Shown here: piece by piece, positions 1-5,151 of the stretch
How the letters are laid out: the number at the start of each line of letters is the position of its first letter
Position numbering within the stretch: the stretch's first letter is position 1
DNA from: Desulfobacteraceae bacterium
GTDB lineage: Bacteria; Desulfobacterota; Desulfobacteria; Desulfobacterales; Desulfatirhabdiaceae
Assembly (NCBI GenBank): GCA_027325475.1
Contig: DAIEFO010000053.1
Span: forward strand, 3,089-10,350
Direction: 5' to 3'
DNA length: 7,262 nt
Made by a program: the position numbers and the translations under genes
Notes under the pieces: generated by a model
The model's input: the letters and a program-made list of their open reading frames with translations, nothing else
What the model was told of the DNA's origin: nothing
Database searches by the model: none

Positions 1-605
1 ACGGCCAGCTCGCCGGAAGCCACGCGCCGGGTTGCTTCCCGAAGAGCAATGATGGGTGATGTCAGATACCGGGCGAGTATATAGCACACCACTCCAGAAA
101 TGAGCAGAATGATACACAGACTTTCAGTCAGATGAAACGCTTCATCAGGAGGTGGCATATGCGGGTGCGGCGGAAATTCACCAACCACCACATACAGATT
201 ACCATCATTCCCTGATATGGGCAGAGCTAACGTCATCATATCGCGGGAATGATATTCCTCCGTTTTGCGGCTCTGTATAACCCGCGCCCCAAGCTTTTGT
301 ATTTCCGGCGACAACACACGATCACCCATGACGTGAAGTGTCGAATCCAATAAAAAAACACGGATGCCGGTCGTATGTCTTATTTGATCCGTCATTCTCT
401 TCAGACGCCCGTCCGTCTGCTCCGGATGACAGTTCAGCATGGCTTCCCCATACAGGAAAAGAGAATCGGTGACAGGGTGATATCGGTGATTACCGGGAGG
501 CCACTGCCCCGTCAACCGGTCTATAGAAATCTGAGTCGTAATGATGAGCGCCGTGGCGAGCCAGAACGAAAGGTAGATTTTAATAAATATGCTTTGTTTC
601 CACAT
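1..605 (-). CDS. CpxA-like sensor histidine kinase, N-terminal part (cut by window edge)
   Basis: I translated this from the complementary strand. An ATG at 605-603 opens a frame with no stop to the left edge, giving 201 complete codons. It begins 5 bases after the stop of the response-regulator gene, so the two are almost certainly one operon. Visible parts are a short cytoplasmic start (MWKQSIFIKIYLSFWLATAL), membrane segment 1 at about residues 8-25, a periplasmic sensor region at about 30-158, membrane segment 2 at about 161-178, and the start of a HAMP linker at about 179-201 (YLTSPIIALREATRRVASGE). This order matches CpxA-type kinases, which sense envelope stress and phosphorylate a CpxR-type regulator. 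The dimerisation and ATPase domains lie outside the window, so kinase competence cannot be judged. The sensor region ends in a Pro/His-rich stretch (PPHPHMPPP, about 145-153). The CpxA link rests on architecture, neighbour and resemblance of the first segment; the ligand is unknown. Confidence 0.88.
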   Translation of the reverse strand, partial: MWKQSIFIKIYLSFWLATALIITTQISIDRLTGQWPPGNHRYHPVTDSLFLYGEAMLNCHPEQTDGRLKRMTDQIRHTTGIRVFLLDSTLHVMGDRVLSPEIQKLGARVIQSRKTEEYHSRDMMTLALPISGNDGNLYVVVGEFPPHPHMPPPDEAFHLTESLCIILLISGVVCYILARYLTSPIIALREATRRVASGELA

Positions 606-610
606 TATTG

Positions 611-1354
611 TTATATTTCGGAGTACTCCTGTGCCGGATGGCTGTCTTCTGAAATGGCAAGCGCATAAAGATATCCCACGCCCCGAACTGTTTTTATGCG
701 TTCAACGCCCATGGGATTTTGGCCGAGCTTTTTGCGCAGCTTGCTGATATGAACATCAATGCTCCGGTCGAATGGAGACAGATTACGTCCCAGCACGATT
801 CGGATAAGGTCTTTGCGTGAAACGAGCTGTCCTGCATTCCGGAGTAATTGCTCCAGCAGACTGAATTCAACAGCGGTAAGCTCTATTGAACTGCCTGAAC
901 GGGTCACAGAATGAGCCCCCATATCCATTTCAATATCTCCCACTCTGAGCAATTTATCAAATCCTTCATAGGAATTTATGTTTCCGGACACCGGTTTTAT
1001 CCGTCGCAGAATGGCGCGAATGCGGGCGAGCAGTTCCCGAGGGTTGAACGGTTTTGGGAGATAATCGTCCGCTCCCATTTCCAGGCCGACGATTCTGTCC
1101 ACATCATCACCCCGCGCCGTCAGCATAACAACTGGCGTGGCGCTGGCGCGCCGCAGCTCCTGCAAGACTTCAAATCCGTTTTTCTTCGGGAGCATCACAT
1201 CCAGGATAATCAGATCATATCTGTTCTCGCAGGCAATGTGAATTCCCAAACACCCGTCATGAACCGCATCAATTTGAAATCCCTCCGGAATCAAATATTC
1301 TGTGAGAAGACTACACAATTCCATATCATCATCAACAATCAGAAGCCGTTCCAC
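611..1354 (-). CDS. cpxR: CpxR-like OmpR/PhoB-family response regulator
   Basis: This is a complete 247-residue two-domain regulator. The receiver domain (about 1-118) shows the acidic pocket D8-D9-D10, phospho-acceptor D52 in LDVMLPKKNG, T79 in MLTARG and K101 in LPKPFN. The winged-helix DNA-binding domain (about 135-231) has the recognition-helix region DRSIDVHISKLRKKLG and the closing wing TVRGVGYLYA. The MLPKKNG, MLTARG and GADDYLPKPF blocks closely follow E. coli CpxR. The start is a GTG at 1354-1352, preceded by GGAGAG with 6-base spacing; an overlapping ATG two bases upstream is out of frame and stops after five codons. The protein is slightly longer than CpxR (about 232 residues) because of a polar tail of about 16 residues after the wing. 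The cognate kinase follows 5 bases downstream. A perfect CpxR-type box lies 56 bases upstream of the start, which suggests autoregulation and control of the divergent EF-hand gene. Family is certain; the CpxR subgroup is likely. Confidence 0.93.
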   Translation of the reverse strand: MERLLIVDDDMELCSLLTEYLIPEGFQIDAVHDGCLGIHIACENRYDLIILDVMLPKKNGFEVLQELRRASATPVVMLTARGDDVDRIVGLEMGADDYLPKPFNPRELLARIRAILRRIKPVSGNINSYEGFDKLLRVGDIEMDMGAHSVTRSGSSIELTAVEFSLLEQLLRNAGQLVSRKDLIRIVLGRNLSPFDRSIDVHISKLRKKLGQNPMGVERIKTVRGVGYLYALAISEDSHPAQEYSEI

Positions 1355-1360
1355 ATCGTT

Positions 1361-1366
1361 CTCTCC
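1361..1366 (-). promoter_or_regulatory. Ribosome-binding site deciding the GTG start of the response regulator
   Basis: GGAGAG on the minus strand lies 6 bases before the GTG at 1354. It supports the GTG over the out-of-frame ATG that overlaps it. Confidence 0.65.
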
Positions 1367-1409
1367 GTATTCGTGTATTCAGGTAAAAATCCTGGACAAT
1401 CCGGATATC

Positions 1410-1424
1410 TTTACAAAACTTTAC
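1410..1424 (-). promoter_or_regulatory. CpxR box (GTAAA-N5-GTAAA)
   Basis: The minus strand reads GTAAAGTTTTGTAAA, an exact match to the known E. coli CpxR consensus of two GTAAA half-sites five bases apart. It lies between the divergent cpxR-like gene and the EF-hand gene, 56 bases before the former and about 135 bases before the latter, so it could serve either or both. No strong sigma-70 promoter stands out on either side. On the plus strand TTTACA at 1420-1425 could act as a -35 with a poor -10 (TAACTT) 17 bases on. Function is inferred from the consensus and from the regulator encoded next door. Confidence 0.7.
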
Positions 1425-1488
1425 ACTGCATTAACGATAACTTAACTTAATATTTCAACAAATATGCGGATAAAGAAAACAAGAATGA

Positions 1489-1518
1489 ATTTTGATTTTA
1501 CAAATCCATCAAAATCAA
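1489..1518. repeat. AT-rich inverted repeat in the divergent intergenic region
   Basis: TTGATTTT (1492-1499) is exactly complementary to AAAATCAA (1511-1518). In an alternative register ATTTTGAT (1489-1496) is complementary to ATCAAAAT (1508-1515). Either could be a weak hairpin in the 5' leader of the EF-hand gene or a protein-binding palindrome. AT-richness raises the chance of coincidence. Confidence 0.4.
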
Positions 1519-1544
1519 TATCAGGACGATGATCTATCTTAACG

Positions 1545-1551
1545 AAAGGAG
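1545..1551 (+). promoter_or_regulatory. Ribosome-binding site of the EF-hand gene
   Basis: AAAGGAG lies 7 bases before the ATG at 1559. It selects this start over an in-frame ATG at 1529, which would place the Shine-Dalgarno inside the coding sequence and has no good site of its own. Confidence 0.8.
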
Positions 1552-1558
1552 ACCTGCA

Positions 1559-2122
1559 ATGTCAATTTCAGCTATTTCTTCAAGCACCAGCACTTACCAG
1601 ACGACTCAGACCAACCCATTTGCCAAATTCAAGGAGGATTTTGATGCGCTTGGAAAGGCGTTGAAGTCAGGCAATATCGATGATGCCAAAAAAGCGTATA
1701 CCCAACTGCAGAAGGATATGCCATCAAATAGCGGCAGCAACAACCCTATGAGTTCCGATCTTCAAACTCTGGGCAAAGCGCTGGATTCAGGAAATCTTAC
1801 AGCCGCTCAGGATGCATATTCCACGATTCAGGAAAAGATGTCTCAAGGAAAACCGTCTTCGGGGGACAGCACAAGTGGAAGCACCGGCAGTATTTCAGGT
1901 TCCAGCACCAATATCGGCAGCAGTTCAGGTACTGCTTCTACATCCTCAAACAGCAAGGTGTACGACAAAAAAGATACCAACAAGGATGGAACGGTTTCTC
2001 TCCAGGAGGAAATGACATATGACCTGCAGCATCCTGCAGATCAAACAACCACACAGAGCAATTCGACCTCCACGTCTTCGTCAAGTAACGGAACCGGCGG
2101 CGTCATTGATGTCTTAGCGTGA
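1559..2122 (+). CDS. Small Ser/Thr-rich protein with two helical repeats and an EF-hand
   Basis: This 187-residue protein belongs to no named family that I recognise. Its N-terminus (about 1-20) is rich in Ser, Thr and Gln and is not a classical signal peptide; there is no cysteine and no membrane segment. Two 28-residue repeats follow, at 27-54 and 67-94. Both fit D-x3-LGKAL-x-SGN-x3-A-x2-AY-x2-(L/I)Q-x-(D/E)-x-M, and each is predicted helix-turn-helix. A low-complexity Ser/Gly/Thr linker spans about 98-132. Residues 139-150 (DTNKDGTVSLQE) are a canonical EF-hand loop with D1, N3, D5, G6, V8 and E12 all in place, so calcium binding is likely. The tail is again Ser/Thr-rich. I recall similar ALG-AL-SG repeats in uncharacterised proteins of other Gram-negative bacteria. 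It is divergent from a cpxR-like gene with a CpxR box between them, the position cpxP has in E. coli, but CpxP LTxxQ motifs are absent. A role in envelope-stress or calcium response is inference only. Confidence 0.88.
   Translation: MSISAISSSTSTYQTTQTNPFAKFKEDFDALGKALKSGNIDDAKKAYTQLQKDMPSNSGSNNPMSSDLQTLGKALDSGNLTAAQDAYSTIQEKMSQGKPSSGDSTSGSTGSISGSSTNIGSSSGTASTSSNSKVYDKKDTNKDGTVSLQEEMTYDLQHPADQTTTQSNSTSTSSSSNGTGGVIDVLA
1637..1840 (+). repeat. Two tandem 28-codon protein repeats
   Basis: Codons 27-54 (1637-1720) and 67-94 (1757-1840) encode the two similar repeats, 12 codons apart. Both carry LGKAL, SGN and AY at the same places. The DNA of the two units has diverged, so this is an old duplication kept at the protein level and not a recent DNA repeat. 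Confidence 0.8.
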
Positions 2123-2154
2123 ACATCCACTGACATCACCGCTGACGATATTTC

Positions 2155-2179
2155 GTACCGGCATTAAAAATGCCGGTAC
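2155..2179. terminator. Hairpin between convergent genes, possible bidirectional terminator
   Basis: GTACCGGCATT (2155-2165) and AATGCCGGTAC (2169-2179) are perfectly complementary, giving an 11-bp stem with a 3-base loop. It lies 32 bases after the EF-hand stop and 40 bases beyond the end of the convergent gabD gene. No T-run follows on either strand, so it is not a classical intrinsic terminator. It could still protect mRNA 3' ends or terminate with a factor. The rest of 2123-2219 shows nothing else. Confidence 0.5.
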
Positions 2180-2219
2180 AAGGCCATCTGAAAATCGATT
2201 TTAAACGCCTGTCGCTGGA

Positions 2220-3677
2220 TTAAATACCGCTCATACACAGGTATTTGATTTCGGAGTACTCCTCAATACCATATTTGGATCCTTCCCGCCCTATGCCGGA
2301 CTGTTTTACACCTCCAAAAGGCGCAATTTCGGTGGAAATAACGCCGGTATTGATGCCTACCATGCCATATTCAAGAGCTTCAGAAACCCGCCATATCCGC
2401 CCGATATCTCTGGAGTAAAAATATGCGGCAAGACCATATTCAGTATCATTGGCCATATGGATGGCTTCCTGTTCAGTTTTAAAGCGGAATAACGGCGCAA
2501 CGGGTCCGAAAGTTTCTTCTTCGGCAATCGCCATATTCGGCTGGACATTGGTTAAAATGGTCGGCTCAAAAAAAGTTCCGCCTTTTGCGTGGCGCTTGCC
2601 GCCGATCAGAATTTTCGCGCCTTTGGAGACAGCGTCCTGAATATGTTGCTCCACTTTCTTCACAGCGTTCATGTCGATCAGCGGCCCTTGCATGATTCCG
2701 GGTTCAAAGCCGCTGCCGACAGTCAATGTTTTCACCTTCTCCGCCAGTCTGGCGGCGAAATGATCATAAATATCATCCTGGAGCAAAATCCGGTTGGCGC
2801 ACACGCAGGTCTGGCCTGCGTTGCGATATTTGGACGCCATGGCGCCATTGATTGCTGCGTCGATATCGGCGTCGTCAAACACGATAAAAGGCGCGTTGCC
2901 GCCAAGCTCCAAAGATATTTTTTTGACAGTGTCGCTGCATTGGCGCATCAGAAGTTTTCCGGTTTCTGTGGAACCCGTGAAGCTGAGCTTTCGCACCAGG
3001 TGACTTTTCGTCAATTCTGAACCGATAACAGATGCTTTTCCGGTAATGACATTGAATACACCCGCAGGGATGCCCGCTTGATGCGATAATTCCGCCAGCG
3101 CCAATGCCGAATAGGGCGTTTGGCTTGCAGGTTTTACAATTATGACGCAGCCTGCAGCCAGGGCTGGAGCCGCTTTTCGGGTAATCATGGCTGAAGGGAA
3201 ATTCCACGGCGTAATAGCGGCACAAACGCCTACAGGCTCGCGGATAACCACGATACGGCTTTCTTTCTGGTGCGAAGGAATGACATCGCCGTAAATCCGC
3301 CTGCCTTCTTCAGCAAACCATTCAATAAAGGATGCGGCATATGCGATTTCTCCACTGGATTCCGCAATCGGCTTGCCTTGTTCCGCCGTCATCAGGGCTG
3401 CCAGGTCTTCGCGGTTTTCCATGACCAGCTCATACCATCGCCGTAAAATAACAGCTCGTTCCTTTGCAGTTCTGGTGCGCCACAACGACCATGCCGCATA
3501 TGCGGCATCAATGGCGCAGCGGGTTTCGACAGCTCCCATTTCCGGAACAGTTCCGATACGTGAACCATCCGCAGGATTTGTCACAACCATCGTCGCTTTT
3601 GAGTCTGCATCGATCCATTTTCCATCGATGTAGCATTGTTCATGAAACAGCGTTGAATTCTTAAGTTTGGGTATCAT
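2220..3677 (-). CDS. gabD: Succinate-semialdehyde dehydrogenase (NADP+), GabD type
   Basis: This complete 485-residue aldehyde dehydrogenase is nearly the length of E. coli GabD (482) and close to it throughout. It oxidises succinate semialdehyde to succinate with NADP+, the last step of GABA breakdown; related semialdehydes are possible substrates. Visible residues are catalytic C291 in GQTCVCANR, general base E257 in LELGGNAPF, and oxyanion N159 in TPWNF. KPASQTP (182-188) is the KPAS form typical of NADP-preferring members, and FTGSTETGK (233-241) is part of the Rossmann fold. C293, two residues from the catalytic Cys, corresponds to the second Cys of the known redox pair in human SSADH. 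The frame stays open for 37 codons upstream to an ATG at 3788, but those codons lie in repeat copy A. Family alignment and the GAGGG site favour the ATG at 3677. No gabT or GABA permease is in the window. The lipoprotein gene lies upstream on the same strand, 147 bases away across the repeat. Confidence 0.95.
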   Translation of the reverse strand: MIPKLKNSTLFHEQCYIDGKWIDADSKATMVVTNPADGSRIGTVPEMGAVETRCAIDAAYAAWSLWRTRTAKERAVILRRWYELVMENREDLAALMTAEQGKPIAESSGEIAYAASFIEWFAEEGRRIYGDVIPSHQKESRIVVIREPVGVCAAITPWNFPSAMITRKAAPALAAGCVIIVKPASQTPYSALALAELSHQAGIPAGVFNVITGKASVIGSELTKSHLVRKLSFTGSTETGKLLMRQCSDTVKKISLELGGNAPFIVFDDADIDAAINGAMASKYRNAGQTCVCANRILLQDDIYDHFAARLAEKVKTLTVGSGFEPGIMQGPLIDMNAVKKVEQHIQDAVSKGAKILIGGKRHAKGGTFFEPTILTNVQPNMAIAEEETFGPVAPLFRFKTEQEAIHMANDTEYGLAAYFYSRDIGRIWRVSEALEYGMVGINTGVISTEIAPFGGVKQSGIGREGSKYGIEEYSEIKYLCMSGI

Positions 3678-3810
3678 TGATGCCCTCGTAAAAAGTTGAG
3701 TTTCGGACGACTTCGTAAAATGTTCGCAGGCAAAGCGCACAAATCCGCAAGGAGTGAAGCGTACTTTTGGGTACGCGCAACGCAGCATACGGACTTTTAC
3801 AAAGTCGTCA
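3678..3810 (-). repeat. Dispersed palindromic intergenic repeat, copy A
   Basis: This 133-bp element is similar to the one at 5152-5279 when read on the minus strand. Its ends are imperfect inverted repeats: TGATGCCCTCGTAAAAAGT at 3678 and, on the complement, TGACGACTTTGTAAAAGTCC from 3810. A second TIR-like block (GACGACTTCGTAAAA, about 3707-3720) sits just inside the left end. A central hairpin has a GCGTAC/GTACGC stem around 3768-3785. It is flanked by TCAT on both sides (3674-3677 and 3811-3814), a possible 4-bp target duplication or chance. It encodes no protein and resembles a MITE or REP-like element moved in trans. It abuts the gabD ATG directly. Confidence 0.75.
3683..3687 (-). promoter_or_regulatory. 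Ribosome-binding site of gabD, inside repeat copy A
   Basis: GAGGG on the minus strand lies 5 bases before the gabD ATG at 3677. It falls within the terminal inverted repeat, where the other repeat ends read ACGAAAT or ACGAAGC and not ACGAGGG. The gene's translation signal therefore seems to be a variant of the repeat end. Confidence 0.6.
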
Positions 3811-3824
3811 TCATTGTCATGAAT

Positions 3825-4097
3825 TTACTTGCAGGGAATGGCTTCCCGGAAGCTGTCTTTGGTCCAGATGGGCTGGCCATCCGGTGTTTTTCCGTCGGCT
3901 TTCCATTTATCGGTTACCTTAAGACAGTATGAACCCATATTGATGACTTCCGGTTCCTTATTGCCCGGCATTTCTCCACCGATGCGCATCAGTTCGGGGT
4001 TGGTGGTGGTGTAATTGGGTTTGATGGTTGCCATACCGCAACCGCTTACAGCAACCGCAAGGGCAGCACAAACAAAAAACATGCACATTTTCTTCAT
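3825..4097 (-). CDS. Small putative lipoprotein
   Basis: This 90-residue protein has a type II (lipoprotein) signal peptide: a Met-Lys-Lys start, a hydrophobic core at about 5-17 and a lipobox VSGC with the lipidated Cys at 20. The mature part is only 71 residues. The residues after the Cys (G21, M22) include no Asp at +2, so by the enterobacterial rule it would go to the outer membrane. Two further cysteines, C58 (GSYCLKV) and C89 (next to last), could form a disulfide. The segment KADGKTPDGQPIWTKDSF suggests a small beta-rich domain, but I recognise no family. The ATG at 4097 is preceded by AGGAG (4110-4106) with 8-base spacing. gabD follows on the same strand beyond the repeat; co-transcription is possible but unproven. 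A long inverted repeat lies in its presumed 5' leader. Confidence 0.82.
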   Translation of the reverse strand: MKKMCMFFVCAALAVAVSGCGMATIKPNYTTTNPELMRIGGEMPGNKEPEVINMGSYCLKVTDKWKADGKTPDGQPIWTKDSFREAIPCK

Positions 4098-4140
4098 GGT
4101 TTGTTCTCCTGAAATCGAGCGTTATTGATTAGGTTCGAAG

Positions 4141-4200
4141 GCCGGTATCCGTAGAAAACCCGGCTGGAACACAGCAGCAATTTACCTTTCTGATACCGGC
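4141..4200. repeat. Long-loop inverted repeat upstream of the lipoprotein gene
   Basis: GCCGGTATC (4141-4149) and GATACCGGC (4192-4200) are perfect 9-base complements separated by 42 bases. The first arm can instead pair with CCGGC at 4160-4164 (GCCGG at 4141-4145), giving two mutually exclusive folds. In the lipoprotein's direction this lies 44-103 bases before the start codon, so it may be a structured 5' leader. It matches no riboswitch class I can recognise. Confidence 0.45.
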
Positions 4201-4245
4201 TCAAAAGACAATACGGGCGACAGAAAACCGTTTTTTGCAGTTAGC

Positions 4246-4258
4246 ACCTGCCGCAGGT
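4246..4258. promoter_or_regulatory. Hyphenated palindrome ACCTGC-C-GCAGGT
   Basis: A perfect 6+1+6 palindrome in the gene-poor stretch 4098-4410, in the size range of a dimeric regulator site. On the minus strand it begins 4 bases after TTGACT, a possible -35 for the lipoprotein gene (with a weak TAACTG -10). No regulator is assigned. Confidence 0.3.
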
Positions 4259-4285
4259 TCAGTCAAGGACATTTTGGGGACCACC

Positions 4286-4297
4286 ATGATATATCAT
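4286..4297. promoter_or_regulatory. Palindrome ATGATATATCAT
   Basis: A perfect 12-bp palindrome 13 bases upstream of the TTGACA promoter candidate at 4311. It could be an operator for the DUF364 gene, but its AT-rich sequence makes chance plausible. It also contains the ATG of the 35-codon ORF listed separately. Confidence 0.25.
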
Positions 4298-4393
4298 TTC
4301 AAACCATTTATTGACATTTATAAACATAAAATACATGATATAAACACCATCCATATGGAACTTGATGTGTCCGTATGGTTAAAACGGATTTAA
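4286..4393 (+). CDS. Possible 35-residue small ORF in the DUF364 leader
   Basis: ATG at 4286 opens a frame that ends in TAA at 4391-4393, 17 bases before the DUF364 start. GGGGA at 4277-4281 lies 4 bases before the ATG, an acceptable though close Shine-Dalgarno. The peptide starts MIYHFKPFIDIYKHK and is rich in Ile, His and Lys. It matches no family I know and has no membrane segment. It overlaps the candidate promoter at 4311-4339; if that promoter is used, the ORF is not transcribed whole. It could be a leader peptide, a decayed gene or chance in AT-rich DNA. Confidence 0.22.
   Translation: MIYHFKPFIDIYKHKIHDINTIHMELDVSVWLKRI
4311..4339 (+). promoter_or_regulatory. Candidate sigma-70 promoter for the DUF364 gene
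   Basis: TTGACA at 4311-4316 is a perfect -35 match. A 17-base spacer leads to CATGAT at 4334-4339, which matches 4 of 6 positions of TATAAT. The implied transcript start near 4346 gives a leader of about 65 bases. TATAAA at 4339-4344 is a better -10 but too far away. Confidence 0.4.
4351..4378 (+). repeat. Hairpin in the DUF364 5' leader
   Basis: CCATATGGA (4351-4359) can pair with TCCGTATGG (4370-4378), eight Watson-Crick pairs and one G-U, around a 10-base loop. It lies about 32 bases before the GTG start, upstream of the Shine-Dalgarno, so it could influence mRNA stability. Confidence 0.35.
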
Positions 4394-4410
4394 AAAACTG
4401 AGGATATATT

Positions 4411-5133
4411 GTGAATGTTTTAACCATCATTAAAGAGCAGGTGCTCGGACTGATTGAAAAAAATCGCTTGGGGGAAATTCCGGTTCAGATAAAAGTTCGA
4501 AATCTGACAATAGAAGAGGCTATCGGAACCCCTGAAGATCATGATTACCCTCTGATCAAAGGTCGGGAACGCCTTCTGGAAGCGGAAATCCTGGGTTGCC
4601 GGGGCCAGGCTTTTACGGATACTCCCGGCACCTTTTCCGGCACACTGAACGAGGTATTTGCTCTGACCCTGACCGACAACCGTAACCGGGCGGTTTTTAT
4701 CGCAACGATAAACGCCGTGATGCGGCATCTGGGCCTGGCCGGAAAAACCATTCATTGTAAAGATACCTCACCGCCTCTTTGCGCATCAAACCTTGTCGAA
4801 TATATTCGAAGCAATTTCGGAACTCCCCGAATAGCCATGATTGGCTTTCAACCCCGGATGATTCAGGCTTTGTCCGGGGTTTTCGAGTTAAAGGCCACGG
4901 ATCTCGATAAAGACAATATCGGGCAAATGAAATTCGGCGTCCTGATTCAGGGACCAGACCGGACACAAGAAAACATTGCATGGTGCGATCTTGCGGTGGT
5001 CACAGGAAGCGTTATTGTCAATGGAACCATTGATGAGCTGTCCATCAAAAAGCCCGCCGTTTTCTTTGGTGTCACCGTTGCCGGGCCATCCATTTTACTG
5101 GGGCTGAACAGATATTGCCCTTACGGAAGCTGA
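4411..5133 (+). CDS. DUF4213/DUF364 putative heavy-metal chelation protein
   Basis: This complete 240-residue cytoplasmic protein has no signal peptide. Residues about 5-90 correspond to the N-terminal DUF4213 part and about 95-236 to DUF364. Family-like blocks are ATINAVMRH (98-106), IAMIGFQPRM (141-150, a glycine-containing Rossmann-type strand-loop), VTGSVIVNGTIDEL (197-210) and GVTVAGPS (220-227). H115, C116, D118 and C124 cluster in the loop after the first domain and could bind metal. From memory, the first structure of this family, from Desulfitobacterium hafniense, combines an enolase N-terminal-like fold with a Rossmann-like fold. 'Heavy-metal chelation' is a prediction; the biochemical activity is not established. 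Such genes often occur near iron or siderophore transport genes, and here a TonB receptor is the convergent neighbour. The start is GTG at 4411, with AGGA (4401-4404) 6 bases upstream. The stop is followed by repeat copy B after 18 bases. Confidence 0.85.
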   Translation: MNVLTIIKEQVLGLIEKNRLGEIPVQIKVRNLTIEEAIGTPEDHDYPLIKGRERLLEAEILGCRGQAFTDTPGTFSGTLNEVFALTLTDNRNRAVFIATINAVMRHLGLAGKTIHCKDTSPPLCASNLVEYIRSNFGTPRIAMIGFQPRMIQALSGVFELKATDLDKDNIGQMKFGVLIQGPDRTQENIAWCDLAVVTGSVIVNGTIDELSIKKPAVFFGVTVAGPSILLGLNRYCPYGS

Positions 5134-5151
5134 CCATCAGGGAAAGAAGTT

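Noticed and set aside
911..1450. A 179-codon plus-strand ORF opposite the response regulator
   Set aside because: It lies antisense to a clearly conserved regulator, has no recognisable domain and no good ribosome-binding site, so it is a shadow frame.
1529..1558. An upstream start for the EF-hand gene at 1529
   Set aside because: The extra 10 residues include the Shine-Dalgarno region (translated ERRP), and the ATG at 1559 has ideal spacing to AAAGGAG.
1559..2122. The divergent gene as a CpxP or Spy homologue
   Set aside because: There are no LTxxQ motifs, no Sec signal peptide and no CpxP-like helical hook; the repeats and EF-hand are of a different kind.
2155..2179. Classical intrinsic terminator
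   Set aside because: The stem is perfect, but there is no T-run on either strand, so only a hairpin with possible terminator function is claimed.
615..2263. A 16-base identical string containing the palindrome GGAGTACTCC at 615-630 and 2248-2263
   Set aside because: Both lie in coding sequence for the same peptide (EYSEI) at the C-terminal ends of the response regulator and GabD, and the flanks are unrelated. No regulatory role is plausible; it is most likely coincidence.
3678..3788. A 37-residue N-terminal extension of GabD from an upstream in-frame ATG at 3788
   Set aside because: The extension is translated repeat DNA (copy A), the GabD family begins near the ATG at 3677, and a Shine-Dalgarno precedes that ATG.
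4141..4200. Known riboswitch (cobalamin, cyclic di-GMP, molybdenum cofactor, TPP)
   Set aside because: None of the conserved core motifs that I know for these classes can be found on either strand.
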